This document shows positions 43,520 through 52,408 of a stretch of DNA of 64,000 nt, one piece after another. Source of the stretch: Antarcticirhabdus aurantiaca (lineage in GTDB: Bacteria; Pseudomonadota; Alphaproteobacteria; Rhizobiales; Rhizobiaceae). Where the stretch lies: the NCBI RefSeq assembly GCF_009765365.1, contig NZ_VTOM01000003.1, positions 186,001-250,000 of the forward strand. The letters run 5' to 3'. Positions within the stretch are counted from its first letter, which is position 1; the number at the start of each line of letters is the position of its first letter. The notes below the pieces were generated by a model. The model saw nothing but the letters and a program-made list of their open reading frames with translations, searched no databases and had not been told where the DNA came from. The translations under genes were made by a program, and so were the position numbers.

Positions 43520-44761
43520 TTATGGGACCAACTGGCGACTTGAAAACGAATACGCTTTATCACCTTGCGACACGTTTTCTGGATAGCCAGACAGATCGGG
43601 CGCTTTCGTCTCGCCCGCGAACAACTTAGCGGCCAAGTTGCGGATAGGCGGCTTGCTGGCAACGCCGAGTGCACCATGCAGAAGGTGGATACCGAGGCGG
43701 CTGCGCGGATGCATCATGCGCGGAGCGATTTTGGGAACGCTTTGGCCGTCCTCGACCATCGGACGCATTGCCGCGTCGTAGGCATCAAGTGCGGCCGTCA
43801 GGTCGCGGTTGCGATGAAGTTCGCTTGCCAGGACATAGGCACCCGTCACTGCCAGCGTTGTGCCGATGCCGGCGAGCGGTGTAGCGCACCAAGCAGCATC
43901 GCCAGTCAGCACGACCCGGCCCTTCGACCAGCGCTTCATCCGCACCTGACGCAAAACATCGAAGTAGAAGTCCTGCGTGCCGTCCATTCCCGCAAGTATG
44001 CGCTTCGCTTGCCATCAAGCATCCGCGAAACGCTCGCGCATATAAGCTTTCTGGCGGTCGGCATCCCAGTCTTGCTCGCCGCCGGGTGCTTGCTGGATAG
44101 TCAGGTTCGCGCGGATGGTACCGTGATTGTCGGGCCGTAGCGAGAGGCTCCGCCCTCCCGTCGCATTGTACCAACGCCACATACGGTTATCGTCCGGCGT
44201 GCGCGGAATGGTAAAATAAGCGATCGTCAGGTCCATCCAGCGCGGATCGTTCTCGTCGGGAAACACGAGTTCGCGAGTCTTTGATCCGACACCTTCCGCG
44301 ACGATGACCAGATCGTAGCTTTCGGTCTTGCCACTGGCGAACGTGACGCAGACCCTCTCGTTGTTATCGTCGATATGTTCGATCGTGTCGCCGAAGCGAA
44401 ACGTCGCCCCCTCTTGGGCTGGCTCGTAGAGGAGGCGTGCAAGGTCGCCGCGCAGGATTTCCATCTCCGCCGTCGGACCATCGCCTTCCAGCTCGTCGGT
44501 CTCAAACGCCGCGACGACTTCGCCCATATCATCGACCCATGTTGTTCCCTTTTCGCCGGTACCTCTATCGAGCGCGGCCTGCTCCAGCCCCATGCGCCGT
44601 AGGACCTCACGGCCGACACCGCGCACGTCGATGTTCTGCCCACCGTCGCGGAACTCAGAGGCTCGCTCCACCAGGGTGACGTCGTTGCCGAGACGGCTCA
44701 ACCACCAAGCTGCGGTGTTGCCAGCAATGCTAGCGCCTGAAACGAGAATGCGATGGGACAT
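43520..44761 (-). pseudogene. FAD-dependent monooxygenase interrupted by one in-frame TGA
   Basis: A 414-codon frame on the minus strand is open except for a TGA at 44015-44017. Before it, 248 residues carry an FAD-binding N-terminus (MSHRILVSGASIAGNTAAWW) and SYDLVIVAEGVGSKTREL. After it, nine more codons lead into the same frame, with the second FAD motif GRVVLTGDAAWCATPLAGIGT and a helical C-terminus. No frameshift is needed; GGA to TGA would restore the reading FADAGWQAKR. This is the PF01494-type aromatic or drug hydroxylase fold. It lies downstream of a marR gene that probably controls it. It is most simply a recent pseudogene; two separate genes or a sequencing error are alternatives. 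Confidence 0.85.
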
Positions 44762-44783
44762 GAAAACCGGCTCCTCGAACCAA

Positions 44784-44805
44784 AAAATATCACGAATGAT
44801 ATATT
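44784..44805 (-). promoter_or_regulatory. AT-rich palindrome between marR and the monooxygenase
   Basis: ATATCA and TGATAT (44787-44802) flank a 4-base centre that reads TTCG on the minus strand, and six T residues follow on that strand. It sits in the 50-base gap between marR and the interrupted monooxygenase. It can be read as a MarR-type operator or as a small terminator with a UUCG loop after marR; the sequence allows both. A GAGGAG ribosome site follows before the monooxygenase ATG. Confidence 0.5.
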
Positions 44806-44811
44806 CCGGTC

Positions 44812-45261
44812 TTAGCGTCGGTCAAGATTGACGATCAGCCTCTGAAGCAACCCGACCAGACAGGCGGCTTCCTCGCGTGAAAAGCCCTCGAGGGCTTTCG
44901 TGTTGCCGTCGATCAGCGCTTGGCCGCCGATCATGGCTGCCTCGCGTCCAGCATCTGTGAGCTCGACCACCGACGCGCGGCGGTCGTTCGACGATGGCGA
45001 GCGGGCGATCAGTGCCATCGTCTCCAGCCTGTCGAGAAGCGCGACCATAGCCGGCTGCCTGACAGCGGACGAGCGGACAAGGTCACGTTGCAGCAGTGGT
45101 CCTTTCCATGACAGGAGCAGGAGCGGTCCGATCAACGCCATCGTCAGGCCGTGGGGCTTGAGCGCCGCATCCACCTCGCGATTGAATGCACGGGCGGCAT
45201 GGTTGGCAAGGTATCCGGGAGCAACCACAGCTTCGGGATGAATGTCGTCTTGGTCCTGCAT
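44812..45261 (-). CDS. MarR-family transcriptional regulator
   Basis: A 149-residue winged-helix protein: ARAFNREVDAALKPHGLTMA, LQRDLVRSSAVRQPAMVALL (recognition region, about 58-78), LIARSPSSNDRRASVVELTD (the wing) and a C-terminal dimerisation helix. MarR proteins usually repress an adjacent enzyme or efflux gene and are released by phenolic or oxidant ligands. The monooxygenase lies immediately downstream on the same strand and is the likely target. GC content here is lower than in neighbouring core genes. Confidence 0.9.
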   Translation of the reverse strand: MQDQDDIHPEAVVAPGYLANHAARAFNREVDAALKPHGLTMALIGPLLLLSWKGPLLQRDLVRSSAVRQPAMVALLDRLETMALIARSPSSNDRRASVVELTDAGREAAMIGGQALIDGNTKALEGFSREEAACLVGLLQRLIVNLDRR

Positions 45262-46188
45262 AGAAAATCACCTGCTCCGACAGGGCAGTCCTTATCATCT
45301 TCGGCATTACATATTCTCAAACAACATTCCTCTCGATTGTGTCATTGGTGCAAAAATCCAGAATTTTGCACGCTGCAGGGTCGCCAGCTCTGCCAAGGGG
45401 TCAGGCGGCGCACAATCTAGGTGCAGAACGTAAGATGGCACCGGCACCGAAGAGGACGAAATGTCGGCCTTGAAGGTCGCTGACTTCAAAGCAGAACGGC
45501 AGCCCCCTTGCGCGCCAGCTCGATGCGTTTTCTGGAGCATCCGCTCCGGCCTGCACAGAAGCGAAATTTATCCACGCCCTCGCTCCCATCACCTACCTTG
45601 CCCTCACCGCCGGCCCGTTCGGATGGGCGCGAATGATCACCGGGATCGTTCGAGAGGGCCGGCGGGCGAGGTCCGGTTCAGTTCGCTTCTTCCGGAGGAG
45701 CGCTCACCCGGGCGGCGCGACGCGCGAGGATCGGTGCAGGCTGTAACGGCCCGCGCCGTGGAGTATCCCCGAAGGCAGACCCGGGACCCGGTTGGGACAG
45801 ACCCGAACTCGGGAGGACGCCGTCAGGCACGGGTGAAGCCGCCCGTTTCTGGCTCCCACGCGCGCGGTGCGGGATGGCCCCGCATCGGAAAAGCGACGCA
45901 GTCCCTCGCGGTGGGCGCCGCAGGCGGACCCTTTCTGACGATTAGCATACGTCGCAGGTTCAGCCTGCGGCGCCCCCTAGCCCTCCTCGCAAGGGAGGCA
46001 CCGACTGCTTCAACGCTCCGGCCGCTCCCCACGCGGCGCGGAATCGCGCCCGCGCGCCCTGGCACCGCTTTCGTCCCCTGCCGCGCGAAAAGACCGGCGG
46101 CACGTCGACCCGAAAAGGCGCCGATCCGCATCACACGCCTGGATTGCTGCCCCACTTGCGCCAGATTGTCTCATCGGGAGGAATCACC
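45262..46188. other. 927-base stretch without a recognisable gene
   Basis: Several open frames exist on both strands (for example 45461-46192 plus and 45823-46155 minus), but none shows a ribosome site with family-like sequence; composition is Arg/Pro/Ser-rich, as expected for noise. The first 300 bases are AT-richer, like the marR region; from about 45600 the GC-rich background resumes. A 13-bp inverted repeat lies at 45913-45975. It may be eroded remains of genes at an insertion boundary, together with the promoter of the downstream symporter. Confidence 0.5.
45913..45975. repeat. 13-bp perfect inverted repeat with 37-base spacer
   Basis: GGGCGCCGCAGGC (45913-45925) is matched exactly in inverse by GCCTGCGGCGCCC (45963-45975). 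The spacer holds a smaller GACG/CGTC pair. It lies in gene-free sequence 214 bases before the symporter gene. It could be a palindromic repeat element, a mobile-element relic or a strong mRNA hairpin; there is no T-run. Confidence 0.6.
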
Positions 46189-47751
46189 ATGAGCGATGAC
46201 GCCGCCGCCGCAGGTCCCCGCGCCGCAAGCCTGCCGAACCGGACCGACGCCGCATCCGCGGCGTCTCAGCGCGCCGACGACGGGATCTTTCCGATCAAGC
46301 CCGTTCCGATCGCCGTCGGCCTCGCGATCTTCCTGGGCCTTCTCGCCCTGCCGGCGCCCGAGGGTCTCTCGCCGGAAGGCTGGCGGGTCGTCGCCGTCGT
46401 CGGACTGATGTTCGCCTGGTGGATCACCGAGGCGATCCCCCTTCCGGTCACGGCGCTCCTTCCGGTCGCGCTCTTTCCCACCTTCGGCATCAACACCGTG
46501 CGCGAGGCGGCCGCACCCTTCGCCGATCCCGTCATCTTCCTCTTCATGGGCGGCTTCCTTCTCGCCCTCGCCATGGAGCGCTGGAACCTGCACCGCCGCG
46601 TGGCGCTCAACATCCTGCGCCGCACCGGCTCGCGCCAGCACAACATCATCGGCGGCTTCATGCTGGCGACGGCGCTCTGCGGCATGTGGGTCTCCAACGC
46701 CGCGACGGCGGTGATGATTTTCCCCGTCGCCATGTCCGTCGCCAAGCTCATCGAGGAGCGCGGCGGCAGCTCGCAGTTCCCCATGGCCCTGATGCTCGCG
46801 GTCGCCTACGCCGCCTCCATCGGCGGCGTGACGACGCTGATCGGCACGCCGCCCAACGCCATCCTCGCGGGCACGCTCAACCGGGCCTACGGCTACGACA
46901 TCGGCTTCGCCCAGTGGATGATCATGGGCGTGCCGATCGCCGCGGTCATGCTGACCGGCACCTGGCTCATCCTCACCCGCCTCGCCATCCGGCTCGACCG
47001 CGGCGAGATCGAGGGCGCCGACGCCCTGTTCCGCACGCAGCTCGACGAGCTCGGCGGCTGGACGCGGGCCGAGATCCGCGTCGCCGCGATCTTCGCGCTG
47101 ACCGCCGCGGCATGGGCGCTGCGCACCACGATCACACCTTACGTTCCCGGCCTCAGCGACGCCTCGATCTCGATCTTCGCCGCTCTCGCGCTGTTCCTGA
47201 CGCCGTCCGGCGGCCCGAACGGGGGCGCGCTGATCGACTGGGACACGGCCAAGCGCCTTCCCTGGAACATCCTGCTGCTCTTCGGCGGCGGCCTCAGCCT
47301 TGCCGGCGCCATGGCTTCCACCGGCCTCGACGCCTGGATCGGCGATCAGATCGGCGGCTACGCCTCCGGCCTGCCGACGATCGGCATCGTGCTCCTGATC
47401 ACCCTCGTCGTCCTCGTCATGACGGAGTTCACCTCCAACACGGCCACCGCCGCGGCCTTCGTGCCGCTCTTCGCGGTCCTCGCGATCGGCATCGGCGAAA
47501 ACCCGCTGCTTCTCGCCTTCCCCGCGACGCTCGCGGCCTCCATGACCTTCATGCTGCCGGTCGCAACCCCGCCCAACGCCCTCGTCTTCTCCTCGGGCTA
47601 CTTCACCATCGGCCAGATGGCGGCGAAGGGCATCTGGGTGAACGTCCTCGCTCTCGTGGTCATCACCTTCATGTCCTACTGGCTCCTCATCACCTTCTTC
47701 GGCGTCGTCGTCGGAGAGGTTCCGGACTGGGCGACGGGAGGCGCGACCTAG
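46189..47751 (+). CDS. DASS/SLC13-family sodium:anion symporter
   Basis: A 520-residue membrane protein with a hydrophilic N-terminus (about 1-45) and some 11 to 12 helices. The paired substrate-site motifs of the family are visible: SNAATAVMIFPVAM with GTPPNAILAG, and TEFTSNTATAAAFVPL with LPVATPPNALVFSS. Members import dicarboxylates, sulfate or related anions with sodium. The ATG at 46189 follows GGGAGGA by about seven bases. It stands alone between the gene-free stretch and radA. Confidence 0.92.
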   Translation: MSDDAAAAGPRAASLPNRTDAASAASQRADDGIFPIKPVPIAVGLAIFLGLLALPAPEGLSPEGWRVVAVVGLMFAWWITEAIPLPVTALLPVALFPTFGINTVREAAAPFADPVIFLFMGGFLLALAMERWNLHRRVALNILRRTGSRQHNIIGGFMLATALCGMWVSNAATAVMIFPVAMSVAKLIEERGGSSQFPMALMLAVAYAASIGGVTTLIGTPPNAILAGTLNRAYGYDIGFAQWMIMGVPIAAVMLTGTWLILTRLAIRLDRGEIEGADALFRTQLDELGGWTRAEIRVAAIFALTAAAWALRTTITPYVPGLSDASISIFAALALFLTPSGGPNGGALIDWDTAKRLPWNILLLFGGGLSLAGAMASTGLDAWIGDQIGGYASGLPTIGIVLLITLVVLVMTEFTSNTATAAAFVPLFAVLAIGIGENPLLLAFPATLAASMTFMLPVATPPNALVFSSGYFTIGQMAAKGIWVNVLALVVITFMSYWLLITFFGVVVGEVPDWATGGAT

Positions 47752-47821
47752 CCGGCCTGCACGCTTGTTTCCGCTTTGTTCGCGTGCCATCTAGGGCAAC
47801 GTCACTCGCCCCTGGACCCGC

Positions 47822-49231
47822 ATGGCCAAGCCCAAGATCTCCTTCATCTGTCAGTCCTGCGGGGCGGTCTATACGCGCTGGCAGGGCAAGTGCGACGCCT
47901 GCGGCGAGTGGAACACCATCGTCCAGGAGCAGGTGGATGCCGGCGGGGGCGTCGGCGGCGGGCCGATGATGGCGCGCGGCCGGCGCAAGGGCCGGGCCTC
48001 CGAGCTCCTGTCGCTGGCGGGCGAGAGCGACGAGGCGCCGCGCGTCGTGTCCGGCATCGACGAGCTCGACCGGGCGACGGGCGGCGGCTTCGTGCGCGGC
48101 TCGGCGTTGCTCATCGGTGGCGATCCCGGCATCGGCAAGTCGACGCTCCTGATGCAGGCCACCGCCGCGCTCGCCCGCCGCGGCCATTCCGTCATCTACG
48201 TCTCGGGCGAGGAGGCCGTCGCGCAGGTGCGCCTGCGCGCCCAGCGCCTGAAAGTCGCCGATACCGGCGTCAAGCTGATGGCGGAGACCAACGTCGAGGA
48301 CATCCTCGCCACCCTCAACGAGGCGCGCCGCCCCGACCTCGTCGTGATCGATTCGATCCAGACCCTCTGGTCGGACGGCGTCGAATCGGCGCCCGGCACG
48401 GTCACGCAGGTGCGCACCGGCGCCCAGGCCCTGATCCGCTACGCCAAGGCGAGCGGCGCGGCCGTGATCCTCGTCGGCCACGTCACCAAGGAAGGGCAGA
48501 TCGCCGGCCCGCGCGTCGTCGAGCACATGGTCGACGCCGTGCTCTACTTCGAGGGCGAGGGCGGCCACCACTACCGCATCCTGCGCACCGTCAAGAACCG
48601 CTTCGGCCCGACCGACGAGATCGGCGTCTTCGAGATGGGCGATTCGGGCCTGCGCGAGGTCGCCAACCCGTCCGAGCTGTTCCTGGGCGAGCGCAACGCC
48701 TCCTCGCCCGGCGCCGCGGTCTTCGCCGGCATGGAAGGCACGCGCCCCGTTCTCGTCGAGATCCAGGCCCTCGTCGCCCCCTCGGCCCTCGGCACGCCGC
48801 GCCGCGCGGTGGTGGGCTGGGACCAGCCGCGCCTCGCCATGGTGCTCGCCGTTCTCGAAGCCCATTGCGGCGTGCGCCTGGGGAGCCACGACGTCTACCT
48901 CAACGTCGCCGGGGGATTCCGCATCTCCGAGCCCGCGGCCGACCTCGCCGTGGCCGCCGCCCTCGTCTCCTCGCTCTCCGGCTCGGCCCTGCCGCCGGAC
49001 TGCGTCTACTTCGGCGAGGTCTCGCTGTCGGGGGCCGTGCGCGCCGTCGCCCATGCCGGCCAGCGCCTGAAGGAGGCCGAGAAGCTCGGCTTTCGCCAGG
49101 CCGTCCTTCCCGCTCTCGGCCCCGATGTCGGACGCCCGCTCGATGGGCGGGCCTTCGAGGTCGAGACGCTGCCCCACCTCGTCGCGCGCGTGGCGGGCGG
49201 CTCGCTCGCCGCGGAGGACGACGAGACTTGA
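47822..49231 (+). CDS. radA: DNA repair/recombination ATPase RadA (Sms)
   Basis: A 469-residue protein: zinc finger with Cys10, Cys13, Cys24 and Cys27 (ICQSCGAVYTRW, GKCDACGEWNT), Walker A GDPGIGKST (100-108), Walker B LVVIDSIQTL, the RadA-specific KNRFGPTDEIG and a Lon-like C-terminal domain. It is a branch-migration helicase in homologous recombination. It is followed by cvpA and purF, the order usual in Hyphomicrobiales. Confidence 0.95.
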   Translation: MAKPKISFICQSCGAVYTRWQGKCDACGEWNTIVQEQVDAGGGVGGGPMMARGRRKGRASELLSLAGESDEAPRVVSGIDELDRATGGGFVRGSALLIGGDPGIGKSTLLMQATAALARRGHSVIYVSGEEAVAQVRLRAQRLKVADTGVKLMAETNVEDILATLNEARRPDLVVIDSIQTLWSDGVESAPGTVTQVRTGAQALIRYAKASGAAVILVGHVTKEGQIAGPRVVEHMVDAVLYFEGEGGHHYRILRTVKNRFGPTDEIGVFEMGDSGLREVANPSELFLGERNASSPGAAVFAGMEGTRPVLVEIQALVAPSALGTPRRAVVGWDQPRLAMVLAVLEAHCGVRLGSHDVYLNVAGGFRISEPAADLAVAAALVSSLSGSALPPDCVYFGEVSLSGAVRAVAHAGQRLKEAEKLGFRQAVLPALGPDVGRPLDGRAFEVETLPHLVARVAGGSLAAEDDET

Positions 49232-49310
49232 TTTTGCCCCACCGACCGAGTGTAACCGCGCCATCGGGCGCTCTTCGCGCCGCCGCCTCCCGTTCCAAGG
49301 CCCCTTCCCG

Positions 49311-49907
49311 ATGACGGTCACCCTCCTCGACGGCTTGCTTTTCGGCATCATGCTCGTCTCGGCGCTCCTCGCGATGGTGCGCGGCTTCTCCCGCGAGGTC
49401 CTGTCGGTCGTGTCGTGGGTCGTCGCGGCGGCGGCCGCCTTCTTCCTCTACGAGCCGCTGACGCCCTTCGCCCGGCAGTACATCTCCAGCGACACGGTCG
49501 CGATGGCCGCGGCCGCGCTCGGCGTCTTCGTCGTGGCGCTGATCATCGTGTCCTTCATCACGCTCAAGATCGCCGACTTCATCATCGACAGCCGCATCGG
49601 CGCGCTCGACCGGATGCTCGGCTTCGTCTTCGGCGCGGTGCGCGGCCTGCTTCTCGTCGTCGTCGCCATGCTGTTCTTCAACTGGCTGGCGCCCGAGGAG
49701 CAGCCGACCTGGGTCGCGCAGGCCCGCTCCAAGCCCTTCCTCGACGATCTCGGCGCCCGCCTCGTCGCGGCGCTTCCCGAGGATCCGGAAGCCACGATCC
49801 GCCAGCAGTTCGGAACCCCCGGCACCGCCGCGCAGCCCGAGGGCGGCGAGCCGGCGAGCGGCGAGAGCGCAGCGCCCGCCGACACGGCGCCGCCCCCGGC
49901 CAACTGA
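49311..49907 (+). CDS. cvpA: CvpA-family membrane protein
   Basis: A 198-residue protein with four hydrophobic helices (about 5-25, 28-48, 63-85, 103-122), starting MTVTLLDGLLFGIMLVSALL and containing RGFSREVLSVVSWV. CvpA was named for colicin V production and is linked to envelope homeostasis. The tail from about 155 is Pro/Ala/Glu-rich and probably disordered. The frame is open 62 codons further upstream into radA, but that part is not credible. Confidence 0.9.
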   Translation: MTVTLLDGLLFGIMLVSALLAMVRGFSREVLSVVSWVVAAAAAFFLYEPLTPFARQYISSDTVAMAAAALGVFVVALIIVSFITLKIADFIIDSRIGALDRMLGFVFGAVRGLLLVVVAMLFFNWLAPEEQPTWVAQARSKPFLDDLGARLVAALPEDPEATIRQQFGTPGTAAQPEGGEPASGESAAPADTAPPPAN

Positions 49908-50066
49908 CGGGCGCCCCGCCGTGCCGGCGCGAACCGGAAACGGTGCGTCATTCACTTTGTCGCGCGGCGGGGAGGACCGACGCGCGATTTCGTTCGCGCG
50001 GCGAGGAGGTTGCGCCTATATCGATGCTTTGCGGCCCATAAGCTGCCCGGCCATGGTGTGTGCCCC

Positions 50067-51527
50067 ATGAACCTGATGCCCTTCGGCGATCCGGACGACG
50101 ACAAGCTCCGCGAGGAATGCGGCGTCTTCGGCATCTTCAAGCGCAGCGAAGCCGCCGCGCTCGTCACCCTCGGCCTTCACGCCCTCCAGCATCGCGGCCA
50201 GGAAGCGGCGGGCATCGTGTCCTTCGACGGGTCGCAGTTCCACGTCGAGCGCCATGCCGGCCTCATCGGCGACACCTTCACCAAGCAGTCGGTGCTGGAA
50301 CGCCTGCCGGGCGACGTCGCCATCGGCCACACGCGCTATGCCACCACCGGCGGCGGCGGCCTTCGCAACGTCCAGCCCTTCTTCGCCGAGCTGTCCTCCG
50401 GCGGCTTCGCGGTGGCCCACAACGGCAACATCACCAACGCCCTCACGGTCCAGCGCGAGCTGCAGCGCCGCGGCTCGATCTTCTCCTCGACCTCCGACAC
50501 CGAGACGATCCTCCACCTCGTCGCGACCTCCGGCGCCCGGCACTTCCGCGACAAGCTGATCGACGCGCTCTCCCGCCTCGAGGGCGCCTTCTCGCTCGTC
50601 GGCATGTCATCGAAGAAGCTCGTCGGCGTGCGCGATCCGCTCGGCATCCGCCCGCTCGTCCTCGGCGACCTCGACGGCGCCTCGATCCTCGCCTCCGAGA
50701 CCTGCGCGCTCGACATCATCGGCGCCACCTTCGTGCGCGACCTCGAGCCGGGCGAGATGGTGATCATCACCGACGAGGGGATCGAGTCGATCTTCCCCTT
50801 CCAGTCGCGCCGCCCGCGCTTCTGCGTCTTCGAATACGTCTACTTCGCCCGCCCCGACTCGAACATCGAGGGCCGCAACGTCTACGAGATCCGCAAGAAG
50901 ATCGGCGCCGAGCTCGCCCGCGAGAACCATCTCGACGCCGACATTGTCGTGCCGGTGCCCGATTCGGGCGTGCCGGCCGCCATCGGCTACGCGCAGGAGT
51001 CCGGCCTCCCCTTCGAGCTCGGCATCATCCGCAATCATTACGTCGGGCGCACCTTCATCCAGCCCGGCGACGCGATCCGCCACATGGGCGTCAAGCTCAA
51101 GCACAACGCCAATCGGGGCATGATCGAGAACAAGCGCGTCGTTCTCGTCGACGATTCGATCGTGCGCGGCACGACCAGCCAGAAGATCGTCCAGATGGTG
51201 CGCGACGCGGGCGCCGCCGAGGTGCACATGCGCATCGCCTCGCCGCCGACCAAGGCGAGCTGCTTCTACGGCGTCGACACGCCGGAAAAGGCCAAGCTCC
51301 TGGCCTCGCGCATGAGCGTCGAGGAGATGGCCGACTTCATCCGCGTCGACTCCCTCGCCTTCCTGTCGATCGACGGCCTCTACCGCGCCACCGGCGAGCC
51401 GGGCCGCAACGCGCTGCAGCCGCAGTTCTGCGACGCCTGCTTCACCGGCGACTATCCCACCGCCCTCACCGACCAGGACGGCGCCGACAACGTGCGCCCG
51501 CTCTCGCTCCTCGGCGGGGCGGGCTGA
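50067..51527 (+). CDS. purF: Amidophosphoribosyltransferase
   Basis: A 486-residue enzyme: glutaminase domain with propeptide and nucleophile Cys18 (REECGVFGIF), GHTRYATTGGG, HNGNITNA; phosphoribosyltransferase domain with PRPP motif VVLVDDSIVRGTTS. Cysteines at FCVFEYVYF, KASCFYG and FCDACFTGDYP match the four iron-sulfur ligands of the Bacillus-type enzyme, so this is likely the [4Fe-4S] form, matured by propeptide cleavage. It catalyses the first step of purine synthesis. The ATG at 50067 gives a propeptide of 17 residues. Confidence 0.95.
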   Translation: MNLMPFGDPDDDKLREECGVFGIFKRSEAAALVTLGLHALQHRGQEAAGIVSFDGSQFHVERHAGLIGDTFTKQSVLERLPGDVAIGHTRYATTGGGGLRNVQPFFAELSSGGFAVAHNGNITNALTVQRELQRRGSIFSSTSDTETILHLVATSGARHFRDKLIDALSRLEGAFSLVGMSSKKLVGVRDPLGIRPLVLGDLDGASILASETCALDIIGATFVRDLEPGEMVIITDEGIESIFPFQSRRPRFCVFEYVYFARPDSNIEGRNVYEIRKKIGAELARENHLDADIVVPVPDSGVPAAIGYAQESGLPFELGIIRNHYVGRTFIQPGDAIRHMGVKLKHNANRGMIENKRVVLVDDSIVRGTTSQKIVQMVRDAGAAEVHMRIASPPTKASCFYGVDTPEKAKLLASRMSVEEMADFIRVDSLAFLSIDGLYRATGEPGRNALQPQFCDACFTGDYPTALTDQDGADNVRPLSLLGGAG

Positions 51528-51549
51528 TTCAACGACCCGACACGCAGCC

Positions 51550-52296
51550 ATGACCACCAAACACCTCGACGGCCGCATCGCCCTCGTCACCGGCGCCTCG
51601 CGCGGCATCGGCTACCAGATCGCCAAGGCGCTCGCCGCCGAAGGCGCCCACGTCGTCGCGGTCGCGCGCACCGTCGGCGGGCTGGAGGAACTGGACGACG
51701 AGATCAAGGCGGCCGGCGGAAAGCCGGCGACGCTCGTCCCCCTCGATCTCGCCGACATGGCCGCGATCGACCGGCTCGGCGGGGCGATCGATCAGCGATG
51801 GGGCAAGCTCGACGTCCTCGTCGCCAATGCCGGCATCCTCGGCGTCCTGTCGCCCATCGGCCACATCGAGGCGAAGGTCTTCGAGAAGACGATGACCGTG
51901 AACGTCACGGCGACCTGGCGCCTCATCCGCTCGGTCGACCCGCTGCTGCGCCGCTCGGATGCCGGCCGCGCGGCCGTGATGTCCTCGGGCGCCGCCCACT
52001 CGGCCAAGGCCTATTGGGGCCTCTACGCCGCGACGAAGGCGGCGTGCGAGGCGCTGGTGCGCTCCTGGGCCAACGAGACGATGAACACGCCGCTGCGCGT
52101 CAACTCCGTCAATCCCGGCGCGACCCGCACCGCCATGCGCGCCCAGGCCATGCCCGGCGAGGACCCGAAGACGCTTCCGACCTCCAAGGAGGTCGCGGCC
52201 AAGATCGTGCCCCTGCTTTTCCCCGCGGTCACCGAAACGGGTATGCTCTTCGACGTCCGGGAGAATCGCTTCAAGCGCTACCAGGACCCGGCCTGA
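51550..52296 (+). CDS. Short-chain dehydrogenase/reductase
   Basis: A 248-residue SDR: cofactor motif LVTGASRGIGYQIA (13-26), VANAGIL, catalytic Tyr159 and Lys163 (LYAATKAACEAL), with the upstream serine in VMSSGAAHSAKAY. Substrate unknown; FabG-like paralogues often follow purF in Hyphomicrobiales. It begins 22 bases after the purF stop and is probably co-transcribed. Confidence 0.9.
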   Translation: MTTKHLDGRIALVTGASRGIGYQIAKALAAEGAHVVAVARTVGGLEELDDEIKAAGGKPATLVPLDLADMAAIDRLGGAIDQRWGKLDVLVANAGILGVLSPIGHIEAKVFEKTMTVNVTATWRLIRSVDPLLRRSDAGRAAVMSSGAAHSAKAYWGLYAATKAACEALVRSWANETMNTPLRVNSVNPGATRTAMRAQAMPGEDPKTLPTSKEVAAKIVPLLFPAVTETGMLFDVRENRFKRYQDPA

Positions 52297-52303
52297 TCGT
52301 TCT

Positions 52304-52309
52304 TTGACA
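52304..52309 (+). promoter_or_regulatory. Perfect TTGACA hexamer upstream of the OpgC-like gene
   Basis: A consensus -35 lies 8 bases after the SDR stop and about 100 bases before the OpgC-like start. No clear -10 is seen at 16-18 bases, so the promoter assignment is weak. Confidence 0.3.
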
Positions 52310-52408
52310 TCGCCGATCGTGAAAATCCGCCGGAACCGAAGGACGGTCTGGCAAGGCGGAACCGGGTAGAACCGCGCCATCCGGCATTCGGGCGGGATGG
52401 AGACGGCG

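Noticed and set aside
44015-44017. TGA read as selenocysteine
   Set aside because: No adjacent SECIS-like hairpin recognised and the family does not use selenocysteine at this position.
45568-45576. TTATCCACG, one mismatch from a DnaA box
   Set aside because: Single isolated site, no second box, no AT-rich unwinding region or origin genes nearby.
45461-46192. 243-codon open frame overlapping the gene-free stretch
   Set aside because: Arg/Pro/Ser-rich translation with no family resemblance, no ribosome site, and it overlaps the well-supported symporter start; typical high-GC spurious frame.
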